Notes: a model not told the origin generated them from the sequence alone. Shown: positions 1-8,820, numbered from the stretch's first letter. The stretch: 64,000 bases of DNA from Virgibacillus_P tibetensis (GCF_036026595.1 NZ_JARZFX010000009.1:1-64000), one strand, 5' to 3'. Program-made: numbers and translations.

Positions 1-187
1 TAGTCCAGCTCCAGCATCCAGCGCCTAATTGGCTTCCTTCTCCTCCTTACGATAAGTCAACATCGATTCACTTGCGTTCATCGTGTTTCCTTTATCTCAT
101 GCGGATCAGTCCAGCCTATACGTCGCTAAGCAGATGCTTTCGCCTTCTTAACATACTGGTTGTTTTGTTCAGTTTTCAAGGAGCAAA
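1..187 (-). other. rRNA-type leader transcript running off the left edge
   Basis: Read on the minus strand, about 163-185 contains a CTTTGAAAACT-like segment (here CTTGAAAACTGAACAAAAC), which is typical of Bacillaceae sequence just before 16S or between 16S and 23S rRNA. It follows tandem strong promoters. No mature rRNA is visible, so a 16S gene would lie left of the window. Bases 1-140 also resemble the dispersed repeat at 48.24-48.48 kb, including a GGAAGCCA...TAGG...GGAGCTGGAC tail, so the leader may read into a repeat instead. Confidence 0.6.
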
Positions 188-220
188 TTAATTGCCAATC
201 CGTAAAATGGCGACTTCATT

Positions 221-249
221 ATCATACCATGCACCACAAGTAGTGTCAA
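221..249 (-). promoter_or_regulatory. rRNA-type promoter P2 (sigma-A)
   Basis: On the minus strand there is a perfect -35 TTGACA (244-249) and a -10 TATGAT (221-226) separated by exactly 17 bp. It sits about 35 bp before the rRNA-like leader. Near-consensus spacing and a tandem partner upstream are typical of rrn promoters. Confidence 0.8.
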
Positions 250-296
250 TATATTTTTTAGGAAAATATTTTTCATTACATGTCGGCAACAATTTT

Positions 297-326
297 AGTA
301 TAGCATTTTTCTACAATATATGTCAA
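297..326 (-). promoter_or_regulatory. rRNA-type promoter P1 (sigma-A)
   Basis: On the minus strand there is a perfect -35 TTGACA (321-326) and a -10 TATACT (297-302) with an 18 bp spacer. It lies about 76 bp upstream of P2, the usual tandem arrangement of rRNA operon promoters in Bacillus. Confidence 0.75.
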
Positions 327-560
327 TGGCACATACTGCATCATTCATTCCAGAAAAAGGAATTGTTATGAGCTATTCACGTGAATCTATTAGTTTATAA
401 GCTGTTAACAATATAACTTTAAGCTGCATGTCTTAACAGCGGACTTAATATACTACAGTGCTAAATGAAAAATGTCAAGATATTTATATATTGAACCTCC
501 CCCATTAATTGCTAAGTAATTTGGAGGAGGTTTCTACCGTCAAATGGTAAAAGGAAAGTG

Positions 561-869
561 TCAGGCGATGACTTCGCCTTCCCATTCAAGCATGCCACCG
601 GCTAAATTTGATACCTTGTAACCATGTTCATCAAGAAAAGAAGCTGCTTTCATACTTCTGGCTCCAGATCTGCATACTAAGACATAGTGTTTACTCTTAT
701 CCAATTCTTCTATTACATCAGGGATAGATTGTAACGGAATATGTTTCGCGCCTTCTATTACTCCATTAGCCACTTCTTCACTTTCTCTTACATCGATAAC
801 CACTGGCTTATTGTCATTTTCCATAATCCTTATTAATTCTTTTGATGATACTTTATTAATGTGCTCCAT
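561..869 (-). CDS. Single-domain rhodanese-like protein
   Basis: A 102-residue single rhodanese domain, predicted cytoplasmic, with the catalytic-loop motif CRSGARS (Cys near residue 66) and the VIDVRE signature near residues 24-29. Rhodanese domains carry persulfide sulfur on the active Cys; the acceptor here is unknown. A GGGAGAT ribosome site precedes the ATG. It stands alone, opposite to its right-hand neighbour. A partial inverted repeat (AACCTCC...GGAGGTT, about 495-531) follows it but lacks a good T-run. Family assignment is secure; cellular role is not. Confidence 0.85.
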   Translation of the reverse strand: MEHINKVSSKELIRIMENDNKPVVIDVRESEEVANGVIEGAKHIPLQSIPDVIEELDKSKHYVLVCRSGARSMKAASFLDEHGYKVSNLAGGMLEWEGEVIA

Positions 870-937
870 CTTTTATCTCCCTTATTTTATATATTTTTCA
901 CTTCATGCTCTTGTTGTAAGTTTGTTACTATTAATGT

Positions 938-1120
938 CGCTATTGATATAAAAGACGACATAGTGAAAATTTGATTTTTGTTAAAATTTTTCTGGTTCTG
1001 CTCCGGGTACAAGTGCACCATCTGCAGCTTCACTTCGTTTGCATTGCAGTGTTTTCTTTTTCGCTAGGCTCGCGCTGAGACTCCTCAGAAAGCAACAGAG
1101 CTTTTTGGTGGGATTAGTAA
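938..1120. repeat. Dispersed intergenic repeat fragments
   Basis: This 390 bp gap without genes holds two pieces of repeat DNA. Bases 940-982 (TTGATATAAAA..GACATAGTGAAAATTTGATTT) match the reverse complement of 58698-58742. Bases 1003-1060 (TCCGGGTACAAGTGCACCATCTG...CAGTGTTTTCT) match the reverse complement of about 51595-51650. The copies differ by scattered substitutions, as expected for an old dispersed family. Confidence 0.65.
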
Positions 1121-1261
1121 TCACAAATTGTTTTCGATTGGACGAGTAACCGCAGTCCCTATATTCTAGAAAACAGCCTTACTTAAGGATACTTTTTTTA
1201 GGAATAGCTTGCAAACATATAGCACAATATAACTGTAATAATCAATAATGGAGGGATTAGA

Positions 1262-2014
1262 ATGAGATGGTTACCGATTGCTATTTTTTTATTTATCTTA
1301 ATGAGCCTGTTTATATATAGTCCTGTATTTGCCGAGGTTCAACCCGAGGAACTCCTGATCAATACATATGAAGCTGATATCACTGGCGATGGTCAAAATG
1401 AAACGATTGAACTGATCGGTGTATTATTCTCACAAGAGACTAAATATTATCGTGAGGTCTGGGCAGATATCTCAAGTGTTCACGGTGGACAATGGAAAAT
1501 TCCCTATGAGGGTGGTTATGAACCCTCGCTTCAGTTTATTGATTTAAACCAAGACCAGATTACAGATATTTTTTATCAAAGTTCTACAGGTGGTAGTGGC
1601 GGATTATACAACTATCACCTCCATTATCTGGAAAATGAAAAACTTAAAGAACTTCAACTACCTGAGCAACGTTTTATTAAAGGATCATTTAAAGATAATT
1701 TTAAAGTTAGCATTCATGTTTCACCTGATAAAGATCCTGTAGAATTAAATGTTAAAGACAGAGCAGGAGAATATCTTCGCCTGGAGCTATATGACAAACA
1801 GGGCAACCTACTTAAACCAACATCTGTCATGATTGATCCTATAGCATTTTTTGAACCACTATTAATAAGTAAGAGTAAAGGCTATGGTTTAAAAAGCTAT
1901 CAGCAAATTAGTGGTGCTTACCATGCAGACCGTTTAGGAACAGTAGAAACACTTTGGTATTACGAAAATGAAGAGTGGATAATACTACAAACAGAGTGGG
2001 TTTCATCAAGTTAA
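1262..2014 (+). CDS. Secreted protein with Ca-binding-like repeat motifs, function unknown
   Basis: A 250-residue protein with an N-terminal signal peptide (hydrophobic residues 5-22, probable cleavage after VFA near 24). Acidic loops such as DITGDGQNE (about 40-48) and DLNQDQITD (about 97-105) resemble the Asp-rich calcium loops of FG-GAP/VCBS-type repeats, so an extracellular beta-rich fold is plausible. GGAGGG lies 7 bp before the ATG. It is monocistronic, between repeat DNA and a bidirectional terminator. No specific family is recognised. Confidence 0.7.
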   Translation: MRWLPIAIFLFILMSLFIYSPVFAEVQPEELLINTYEADITGDGQNETIELIGVLFSQETKYYREVWADISSVHGGQWKIPYEGGYEPSLQFIDLNQDQITDIFYQSSTGGSGGLYNYHLHYLENEKLKELQLPEQRFIKGSFKDNFKVSIHVSPDKDPVELNVKDRAGEYLRLELYDKQGNLLKPTSVMIDPIAFFEPLLISKSKGYGLKSYQQISGAYHADRLGTVETLWYYENEEWIILQTEWVSSS

Positions 2015-2045
2015 CAAATTGAAGGAGATGATTTCAGTTAAAAAA

Positions 2046-2083
2046 GAATCTCCTCCTATTTAGAAACCAATAGGAGGAGATTC
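2046..2083. terminator. Bidirectional terminator between 1262-2014 gene and leuS
   Basis: Perfect 15 bp inverted repeat (2046-2060 / 2069-2083, GAATCTCCTCCTATT) with an 8-base loop. It is flanked by an A-run on the left and TCTTATT on the right, so it can end both convergent transcripts. Confidence 0.85.
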
Positions 2084-2091
2084 TCTTATTA

Positions 2092-4503
2092 TTAATTTGC
2101 CACTATATTTACCAGTTTTCCAGGTACTACAATCACCTTTCGAACTGTCTTCCCTTCAATAATCTCCTGTATTTTTTCATTTGCAAATGCTTGTTTTTCC
2201 AGTTCCTCTTTTGTTATATCTTTTGGTACGTTTATCTTTGAACGGACTTTACCCATTACCTGAAGAACTATCTCTATTTCATCTTCTACCAACTTCGTCT
2301 CATCATATACAGGCCATGATTCATAGCTGATTGTTTCTGAATGACCAAGAATTGACCAAAGCTCTTCTGCAAGATGAGGAGCAATAGGTGAAAGCATTTT
2401 AGCAAAACCTTCTATATATTCTTTAGGCAGCTGTTCTGCTTTATACCCTTCATTTATAAATACCATCATTTGTGAGATACCTGTATTAAAGTGAAGATTA
2501 TTAAAATCCTCCGTAACCTTCTTCACCGTTTCATGGTAAACCTTCTCTAATGAGGCATTCGGTTCACTTGTCACTTTTTCAGAAAGCTTATCATCTTCTG
2601 CTATTAGTCGCCATACTCGATCAAGAAAACGCCTTGCTCCGTCTAACCCATTGGTTGACCATGTAACCGCAGCATCTAAAGGACCCATGAACATTTCATA
2701 TAAACGTAATGTATCAGCACCATGTGATTCAACAATGTCATCAGGATTTACTACATTGCCTTTGGACTTACTCATCTTCTCATTACCTTCCCCAAGGATC
2801 ATTCCCTGGTTAAATAATTTCATAAAAGGCTCTTTCGTTGGAACCACACCAATATCATATAGGAATTTATGCCAGAAACGAGCATATAATAAATGAAGAA
2901 CTGCATGTTCCGCCCCACCAATATATATATCGATCGGCAACCATTTTTTTAATGCTTCCGGATCAGCCAATTGCTCCTGATTGTCCGGGTCGATAAATCG
3001 GAGGAAATACCAGCAGCTTCCAGCCCATTGCGGCATGGTGCTTGTTTCCCGACGCCCTTTCATCCCTGTCTTTGGATCTACCACATTTACCCATTCAGGA
3101 CTGTTAGCTAGAGGGGACTCTCCAGTTCCAGATGGTTCTATCTTAGTCATAACTGGCAATTCTAAAGGCAGTTCTTCTGCAGGAACGGTTGTCATTGTAC
3201 CGTCTTCCCAGTGTATTACTGGTATTGGCTCTCCCCAATAACGTTGTCTGGCAAATAACCAATCCCGCAAACGATATGTTACTTTCTTCTCCCCTTTATT
3301 ATTTTCAACAAGCCAGTCAATCATTTTTGAAATTGCTTCATCTGAACTTAACCCATTAAGGAAACCAGAATTAACAAGCTCACCATTCCCGGTATACGCC
3401 TCTTTTGAGATATCTCCCCCTGCTACAACCTCGACGATTGGCAAGTCAAATTTCGAAGCAAATTCATAATCTCGTTCGTCATGTCCAGGAACGGCCATGA
3501 TTGCTCCTGTACCGTATGACATCAGCACATAGTCTGCAACCCAGATTGGCATTTTTTCATTATTTGCTGGGTTTATTGCATACGCTCCAGTAAATACACC
3601 GGTTTTGTCTTTTGCTAAATCAGTACGCTCGAGATCTGATTTAGTTTGCACTTTGTTTAAATAGGTTTCAACAGCTTCCTTTTGCTTCTCAGTAACAATT
3701 TTCTTAATGTACGGGTGCTCGGGTGCAAGTACTGCATACGTCGCACCGAACAGCGTATCAGGACGTGTTGTAAATACGGTGAATTCTTCATCAAACCCAT
3801 CAATACTGAATGTGACTTCCGCACCTTCTGATCGACCTATCCAGTTTCGTTGCATATCTTTAATGCTTTCAGGCCAGTCAACTTCTTCAAGATCCTCAAG
3901 CAAGCGATCCGCATAAGCCGTAATTTTCAACATCCATTGTTTCATTGGTTTACGAACTACTGGATGATCTCCCCGTTCACTTTTACCATCAATAACTTCT
4001 TCATTTGCCAGGACTGTTCCAAGAGCAGGGCACCAGTTAACTGCTACTTCATCCATATAAGCAAGCCCTTTTTCATATAGTTTGGTAAAGATCCATTGTG
4101 TCCATTTATAGTAACTTGGCTCCATTGTGCTAATTTCCCGGTCCCAGTCATAAGAAAAGCCCAGTTCCTGTATTTGACGTTTGAAAGTAGCGATATTTTT
4201 CTCTGTAAATGCTGCTGGACTGTTACCTGTATCAATCGCATACTGCTCAGCGGGTAAACCAAAAGCATCCCAGCCCATTGGATGAAGAACTTCATACCCC
4301 TGCATACGCTTCATTCTGGAAATGATATCCGTCGCAGTATAACCTTCTGGATGTCCTACATGTAATCCTGATCCGGATGGATATGGAAACATATCCAGCG
4401 CATAGAACTTCTCTTTATCTGAATACGTATCCGTTTTAAAAGTTTTATTATCCTGCCAATGGTCCTGCCATTTCTTTTCTATTTCCTTATGATTAAAGCT
4501 CAT
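2092..4503 (-). CDS. leuS: Leucyl-tRNA synthetase
   Basis: Charges tRNA-Leu with leucine (class Ia synthetase, cytoplasm). The 803-residue length is normal for bacterial LeuS. The HIGH-type motif HVGH is at residues 48-51 and KMSKS lies at about 575-580. The long insertion with TRPDTLFG near residue 245 is the CP1 editing domain that hydrolyses mischarged tRNA. The ATG follows an AGGAGG site. It is the only gene of its transcript and is controlled by the T-box leader just upstream, so expression should rise when tRNA-Leu is uncharged. Confidence 0.98.
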   Translation of the reverse strand: MSFNHKEIEKKWQDHWQDNKTFKTDTYSDKEKFYALDMFPYPSGSGLHVGHPEGYTATDIISRMKRMQGYEVLHPMGWDAFGLPAEQYAIDTGNSPAAFTEKNIATFKRQIQELGFSYDWDREISTMEPSYYKWTQWIFTKLYEKGLAYMDEVAVNWCPALGTVLANEEVIDGKSERGDHPVVRKPMKQWMLKITAYADRLLEDLEEVDWPESIKDMQRNWIGRSEGAEVTFSIDGFDEEFTVFTTRPDTLFGATYAVLAPEHPYIKKIVTEKQKEAVETYLNKVQTKSDLERTDLAKDKTGVFTGAYAINPANNEKMPIWVADYVLMSYGTGAIMAVPGHDERDYEFASKFDLPIVEVVAGGDISKEAYTGNGELVNSGFLNGLSSDEAISKMIDWLVENNKGEKKVTYRLRDWLFARQRYWGEPIPVIHWEDGTMTTVPAEELPLELPVMTKIEPSGTGESPLANSPEWVNVVDPKTGMKGRRETSTMPQWAGSCWYFLRFIDPDNQEQLADPEALKKWLPIDIYIGGAEHAVLHLLYARFWHKFLYDIGVVPTKEPFMKLFNQGMILGEGNEKMSKSKGNVVNPDDIVESHGADTLRLYEMFMGPLDAAVTWSTNGLDGARRFLDRVWRLIAEDDKLSEKVTSEPNASLEKVYHETVKKVTEDFNNLHFNTGISQMMVFINEGYKAEQLPKEYIEGFAKMLSPIAPHLAEELWSILGHSETISYESWPVYDETKLVEDEIEIVLQVMGKVRSKINVPKDITKEELEKQAFANEKIQEIIEGKTVRKVIVVPGKLVNIVAN

Positions 4504-4535
4504 TGTAATTTCCTCCTAATTTAATCTGCTAATAA

Positions 4536-4770
4536 AAAAAGCCACTCATCCCTATGAAAAGGGACGAGAAGCTTTGATCTCCCGCGGTACCACCCAAATT
4601 AACGTCATGACGTTCACTTGAATCCTTAACGCGGATATACGGCAGGAATTACTTCATTCACTCCTGCAACATTAAAGGTGAGTTCATAAATTTTCAGGAA
4701 CAGTTTTCACCAGCCACTGCCTCTCTCAGCCTGAAGGGATTTACTACTTATCCTTTGCAAAGTCGATTTA
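4536..4770 (-). promoter_or_regulatory. T-box leader (leucine) of leuS
   Basis: On the minus strand the leader contains the T-box core GGGTGGTACCGCGGGA (about 4580-4596), AG-rich conserved upstream segments, and a terminator hairpin followed by a T-run (about 4538-4575, CGTCCC...GGGATGAG). A CTC triplet at 4680-4682 in the context GAACTCACC is positioned as the leucine specifier codon. Known mechanism: uncharged tRNA pairs with the specifier and the T-box sequence, favouring the antiterminator. Confidence 0.93.
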
Positions 4771-4783
4771 TTATGTATATCGA

Positions 4784-4812
4784 ATTCTAATGAAAGAAAA
4801 CAACTTTGTCAA
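4784..4812 (-). promoter_or_regulatory. Promoter of the leuS T-box transcript
   Basis: Minus-strand TTGACA (4807-4812), 17 bp spacer, TAGAAT (4784-4789). It is placed just upstream of the T-box leader and fits sigma-A consensus closely. Confidence 0.75.
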
Positions 4813-4878
4813 GGCAATTAATTGTTACTTCTGCTACACTATACGTATTCTAGGTTAATAAGGAGATTTTTGATACTT

Positions 4879-5442
4879 ATGCTTAAAGGAATTCTTAATT
4901 TTGCACATTATTTATTAGAAGAGTCTATCCAAAAGGATGAAACTGTAATTGATGCTACATGCGGAAATGGAAATGACACAGTGTTCTTAAGTAAAATCGT
5001 CGGAGATAACGGGCATGTGCTTGCATTCGATGTTCAAGATCAAGCAATCAGTACTACAAAGGAACTATTAATAAAACACAGTTGTACGAATGTATCTCTA
5101 ATCAAGGATAGCCACGGTAACATTACTCAATATCTCTCACCAACAAGGAGCGTAATTGGTGGTGCTATTTTCAATCTTGGATATCTACCGAAAAGTGATA
5201 AATCCATTATTACGAAGAGTGAGTCTACAATAGCTGCAGTTAATTCAATTCTTAAACAATTAAAAAAAGATGGTCTCATCGTGGTTGTTGTCTATTACGG
5301 CCATTCAGGAGGACAAGAGGAAAAAGAGTCTCTCCTTAAACATGTTATAAATCTTAACCAAAAAGAATACAATGTCATGCAATATGGATTCATCAATCAA
5401 AAAAATGATCCTCCATTTGTATTGGCCATCCAGAAGAAATAG
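4879..5442 (+). CDS. ytqB: Class I SAM-dependent methyltransferase, YtqB family
   Basis: A 187-residue Rossmann methyltransferase. The SAM-binding motif I is DATCGNGND near residues 27-35, and NLGYLP near 98-103 is a motif of the YtqB (rRNA-methylase-like) family. The start is placed at the ATG at 4879, preceded by AAGGAG; a frame-extending start at 4822 would add a poorly conserved leader. Gene order leuS-ytqB-ytpB-ytoA-metK matches the B. subtilis neighbourhood. The substrate is not shown by the sequence. Confidence 0.85.
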   Translation: MLKGILNFAHYLLEESIQKDETVIDATCGNGNDTVFLSKIVGDNGHVLAFDVQDQAISTTKELLIKHSCTNVSLIKDSHGNITQYLSPTRSVIGGAIFNLGYLPKSDKSIITKSESTIAAVNSILKQLKKDGLIVVVVYYGHSGGQEEKESLLKHVINLNQKEYNVMQYGFINQKNDPPFVLAIQKK

Positions 5443-5446
5443 ATCC

Positions 5447-5480
5447 CCGGATAATTCTCCTTCCTTATCCGGATTTTATT
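5447..5480 (+). terminator. Terminator after ytqB
   Basis: CCGGATAA (5447-5454) pairs with TTATCCGG (5465-5472), followed by ATTTTATTTTAT. The hairpin overlaps the 3' end of convergent ytpB. Confidence 0.7.
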
Positions 5481-6532
5481 TTATAATACATTTTGGTATT
5501 CAAATGGAAGAACTTCGCCTTTATTCCACTTTTTCTTAGTAGTGCTTGTTTCATCTGTTTGCCACCATCAAGCCGCTTCACTTTAGGGTCACCTAAATAT
5601 AACCCTACTAATCCTTGGTAGACCATCTCATGGAATAGATGATTAGGCAATCCCTGAACACCTTGATGAGCTTGTTCTATAAAAAATTTAATTCGCTCCT
5701 CCATTGTTTTCTTGGTTGGAAAATAATTACAAAAGTTTAATTCTGCCTCCAGTTCGTCTTCCTTTTGGTCAATATAATAATCTAACAAGATATGTAAACC
5801 TTGCATATAAGGAAAATAACCATTGTAAATTTTAGATGCAAGCTCCTTTGATGTGTTTCCACCTAATGTATAACCGACTAAACAATAGATACCTAAAGTG
5901 GAACCTGCAGCAGCAGAATACTCATACCATGGCAAACTCAAGCCCGATTCTATTGTAGTTTTATGCCAGTTGGTTAATCGTAATACTCTCTCCTCTTTTA
6001 TAACATGCTTATGTACTTGCAATTCACCATACATGCACTCTAATTTCAATAAATAATCTTGAACAACAGGATAGTTATTGAGCTTGCGCAATGTGTTCTG
6101 ACAAGTTCTAACAAGGTCCACCAGATAGTCTCCATCTGATTGATCTTCACGTAATTCATAGTAGTTTCCAGTCTTGTTTTCTGGCGACAGTGCGTCTATC
6201 ATCGATTGATGCAACAAACGAAAATCATCAGGGTCATGAGAAGTACTTCGGTCACATAAGTTATCCAGATAATCACTAATCGTCTGGTAAGCAACAATAA
6301 ACTGAATCGCTTCTCTCCACTTTTCTCCTGCCAGCAAGGCATACACTGCCCCGCCCTGGCAATGAAAGCGCTTGGATTCGATACTTGCAATAGCTTGGGA
6401 TCGTAATTCTTCATTAGGAATTTCCTCTGCACGATTTCTCCAATACGCCAGCTCTTTTTTTACTGCGGGAAAAAGTTTACGGTAAACAGTAAACATAAAT
6501 GATAATGCGGATGTTGGTATACGACTTGCCAA
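5465..6532 (-). CDS. ytpB: Tetraprenyl-beta-curcumene synthase, YtpB family (DUF2600)
   Basis: A 355-residue protein of the DUF2600/YtpB terpene synthase family, which in B. subtilis converts tetraprenyl diphosphate to tetraprenyl-beta-curcumene, a sesquarterpene precursor. The YLDNLCDRS acidic segment near residue 89 fits the Asp-rich metal-binding motif of this atypical family. The start is a TTG (6532) eight bases after GGAGG. It is convergent with ytqB and divergent from ytoA, as in B. subtilis. Family is secure; the product in this organism is inferred. Confidence 0.88.
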   Translation of the reverse strand: MASRIPTSALSFMFTVYRKLFPAVKKELAYWRNRAEEIPNEELRSQAIASIESKRFHCQGGAVYALLAGEKWREAIQFIVAYQTISDYLDNLCDRSTSHDPDDFRLLHQSMIDALSPENKTGNYYELREDQSDGDYLVDLVRTCQNTLRKLNNYPVVQDYLLKLECMYGELQVHKHVIKEERVLRLTNWHKTTIESGLSLPWYEYSAAAGSTLGIYCLVGYTLGGNTSKELASKIYNGYFPYMQGLHILLDYYIDQKEDELEAELNFCNYFPTKKTMEERIKFFIEQAHQGVQGLPNHLFHEMVYQGLVGLYLGDPKVKRLDGGKQMKQALLRKSGIKAKFFHLNTKMYYKIKSG

Positions 6533-6611
6533 CTTATATCCTCCATTCTAGAAAACGTACTCTTATCTTTGCTATACTAACTATATCACCATATTTTTTA
6601 GGAGGATACAA

Positions 6612-7127
6612 ATGATACAATCATATAAAGGCGCAAAACCATCTATTCATGAAACAGCTTTTATTGCAAAAGATGCCACGGTTATCGGAGATGTCACAAT
6701 TGATGAACAGTCTGGTGTTTGGTTTAAAACCGTTATACGTGGCGATATTTCCCCAATCATGATTGGGAAACGTGTCAGTATTCAAGACTTGTCCATGCTT
6801 CATCAAAGCCCGAACCTTCCATTAATTATTGAAGATGATGTGACAATTGGCCACCAGGTTACACTGCATTCTTCAGTCATACGAAAGAATGCTTTAATAG
6901 GAATGGGTTCTATTATATTGGATGGCGCCGAAATTGGGGAAAGTGCATTTATAGGTGCTGGAAGCCTAGTACCACCTGGCAAAAAGATTCCACCACATAC
7001 ATTGGCACTTGGAAGACCAGCAAAGGTGGTTCGAAAGTTAACGGATGAGGATTACGCTGAGATGGAACGAGTTAGAACTTCCTATGTGGAAAAAGCAGCG
7101 TATTATAGAATAAACACAGAAATGTAA
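6612..7127 (+). CDS. ytoA: Gamma-class carbonic anhydrase-like hexapeptide protein
   Basis: A 171-residue left-handed beta-helix protein built of hexapeptide repeats (for example IGDVTI, IGHQVT, IGAGSL). It has the gamma-carbonic-anhydrase/PaaY-like layout with metal-ligand histidines, including LHQS near 64, IGHQ near 81 and LHSS near 86. AGGAGG precedes the ATG. YtoA homologues are annotated as carbonic anhydrase/acetyltransferase-like; no activity can be assigned from sequence alone. Confidence 0.85.
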   Translation: MIQSYKGAKPSIHETAFIAKDATVIGDVTIDEQSGVWFKTVIRGDISPIMIGKRVSIQDLSMLHQSPNLPLIIEDDVTIGHQVTLHSSVIRKNALIGMGSIILDGAEIGESAFIGAGSLVPPGKKIPPHTLALGRPAKVVRKLTDEDYAEMERVRTSYVEKAAYYRINTEM

Positions 7128-7135
7128 AGCCATGT

Positions 7136-7173
7136 AAACAGGCAATCCTACCATACGATAGGATTGCCTGTTT
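7136..7173. terminator. Bidirectional terminator between ytoA and metK
   Basis: Perfect 15 bp stem AAACAGGCAATCCTA / TAGGATTGCCTGTTT with an 8-base loop, ending both convergent genes. Confidence 0.85.
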
Positions 7174-7175
7174 GA

Positions 7176-8375
7176 TTATTTAGCAGTTAATGCTTTGAGT
7201 TCCTCTACCTTATCAGTTTTCTCCCAGGGGAATAAAATATCCGTTCTGCCAAAATGCCCATAAGCAGCTGTATTTTTAAAGATAGGCTTTTGTAAATCAA
7301 GCATACGAATAATTCCCGCAGGACGTAAGTCAAATATTTTTCGAACCGTATCAACTAAGATGTCTTCGCTTACGGTCCCTGTCTCAAAAGTGTTGATCGC
7401 AATGGAGACTGGTTCGGCTACCCCGATTGCATATGCCAACTGTACTTCGCAGGTTTTAGCTAGGCCTGCTGCTACGATATTCTTAGCAACGTATCGTGCT
7501 GCATAGGCTGCAGAACGGTCTACCTTTGTTGAATCTTTACCACTAAAAGCTCCTCCACCGTGACGAGCATATCCACCATAAGTGTCAACAATTATCTTAC
7601 GACCTGTCAAACCTGCATCACCTTGAGGTCCACCGATAACAAATCGGCCTGTCGGATTAATAAAATACTTGGTCGACTTATCTAACAATTCCTTGGGAAC
7701 TACTGGGCCGATAACATGTTCTATTATATCTTTTTCAATTTGTTCGTTCGTAACACCCTGATGGTGCTGGGTTGATATAACAATGGTATCAACTCGTACA
7801 GGTGTGTTATTTTCATCATATTCAACAGTTACTTGAGTCTTTCCGTCCGGACGTATATAATCTAGTATTTTTTCTTTACGTACATCTGCTAGGCGCTTTG
7901 CCAGTTTATGAGCCAGTGAAATAGGCAGAGGCATTAATTCTTCTGTTTCATCACAAGCGAAACCAAACATTAACCCTTGATCTCCTGCACCAATTGAAGC
8001 AATTTCCTCATCGCTTTTTTTTCCTTGACGAGTTTCTAATGCAGTATCCACACCACTTGCAATATCAACAGACTGTTCATCAATTGCTGTCAGCACTGCA
8101 CAGGTTTCTGCATCAAAACCGTATTTCGCACGTGTATAACCTATTTCTTTTATTGTTTTACGGACAATTGCTGGGATATCTACATACGTATTCGTAGATA
8201 TTTCCCCGGCAACTAATACTAATCCTGTGGTTACTATAGTTTCGCAGGCCACACGGGCGTATGGGTCTTCCTTTAATATTTCATCCAGGATTGCATCTGA
8301 TATCTGATCAGAAATTTTATCTGGATGTCCTTCCGTTACTGATTCGGATGTAAATAAACGACGATTCGCAGCCAT
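7176..8375 (-). CDS. metK: S-adenosylmethionine synthetase
   Basis: Makes SAM from methionine and ATP (cytoplasmic, homotetramer in the family). The 399-residue length is normal. Signatures include ESVTEGHPDK near residue 10, GAGDQGLMFG near 119 and GGGAFSGKD near 271 (phosphate-binding loop). The ATG follows GGGAGGA. A SAM riboswitch with its own terminator precedes it, giving feedback by its own product. Divergent from pckA, exactly as in B. subtilis. Confidence 0.98.
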   Translation of the reverse strand: MAANRRLFTSESVTEGHPDKISDQISDAILDEILKEDPYARVACETIVTTGLVLVAGEISTNTYVDIPAIVRKTIKEIGYTRAKYGFDAETCAVLTAIDEQSVDIASGVDTALETRQGKKSDEEIASIGAGDQGLMFGFACDETEELMPLPISLAHKLAKRLADVRKEKILDYIRPDGKTQVTVEYDENNTPVRVDTIVISTQHHQGVTNEQIEKDIIEHVIGPVVPKELLDKSTKYFINPTGRFVIGGPQGDAGLTGRKIIVDTYGGYARHGGGAFSGKDSTKVDRSAAYAARYVAKNIVAAGLAKTCEVQLAYAIGVAEPVSIAINTFETGTVSEDILVDTVRKIFDLRPAGIIRMLDLQKPIFKNTAAYGHFGRTDILFPWEKTDKVEELKALTAK

Positions 8376-8454
8376 TTGGCTAAATCCTCCCTTTATATGG
8401 TAATACGGTACTCTATATCTTATGATTTGTATTCATTCAAAGTCATTAATCAAC

Positions 8455-8612
8455 AAAAAAAGCCTTTCCTGCAATTGAGGAAAGGGTCTGTGGCCTTTCG
8501 CTCTTATTGTTCAAGGAAAATTCCTTGCTCCAGGTGAGCACCTTTTCACATGACGTGATGGTTGCTGGGCTTCATCGGGGCTGTCCCTCCACCAACTCTG
8601 AATAAGAGAGTA
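8455..8612 (-). promoter_or_regulatory. SAM-I (S-box) riboswitch of metK
   Basis: On the minus strand it has the S-box features: CTCTTATTCAGAG at the 5' end, GGTGGAGGGA, GATGAAGCCC and GGCAACC-like GCAACCATC. The last part is a terminator hairpin CCTTTCCT/AGGAAAGG (8463-8485) followed by seven T. Binding of SAM is known to stabilise the terminator and shut off downstream genes. Confidence 0.95.
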
Positions 8613-8625
8613 TCCGTTCGAATTT

Positions 8626-8655
8626 AGCTTAAACGAAATAGGGCTGGTATGTCAA
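8626..8655 (-). promoter_or_regulatory. Probable promoter of metK
   Basis: Minus-strand TTGACA (8650-8655), 18 bp, then a weak -10 TAAGCT (8626-8631). It lies just upstream of the riboswitch. Confidence 0.45.
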
Positions 8656-8716
8656 CTATTTATAGAGGTCTAACAATAATGACACGAAATTATTTAAAAT
8701 TAATACTATTATTAGT

Positions 8717-8745
8717 ATGGACTATACTTTCAAATGTGTTATACT
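8717..8745 (+). promoter_or_regulatory. pckA promoter with CcpN-like operator
   Basis: TGTGTTATACT (8735-8745) matches the CcpN operator consensus TRTGHYATAYW known from gapB and pckA of B. subtilis. It overlaps a -10 TATACT (8740-8745). A degenerate second copy, TATGGACTATAC, lies at 8717-8728. This would place the gluconeogenic gene under glycolytic repression. The match is direct; the regulator is inferred. Confidence 0.55.
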
Positions 8746-8820
8746 ATTAATCAGATTTAAGAAATATACATTATTATCTAGTTGTCTCCATACAAAATCA
8801 TCAAAAAGGCAGGTATCTAC

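Noticed and set aside
484..535. Inverted repeat AACCTCC / GGAGGTT after the rhodanese gene as a terminator
   Set aside because: Stem is imperfect and the minus-strand side lacks a T-run, so it is not listed as a feature.
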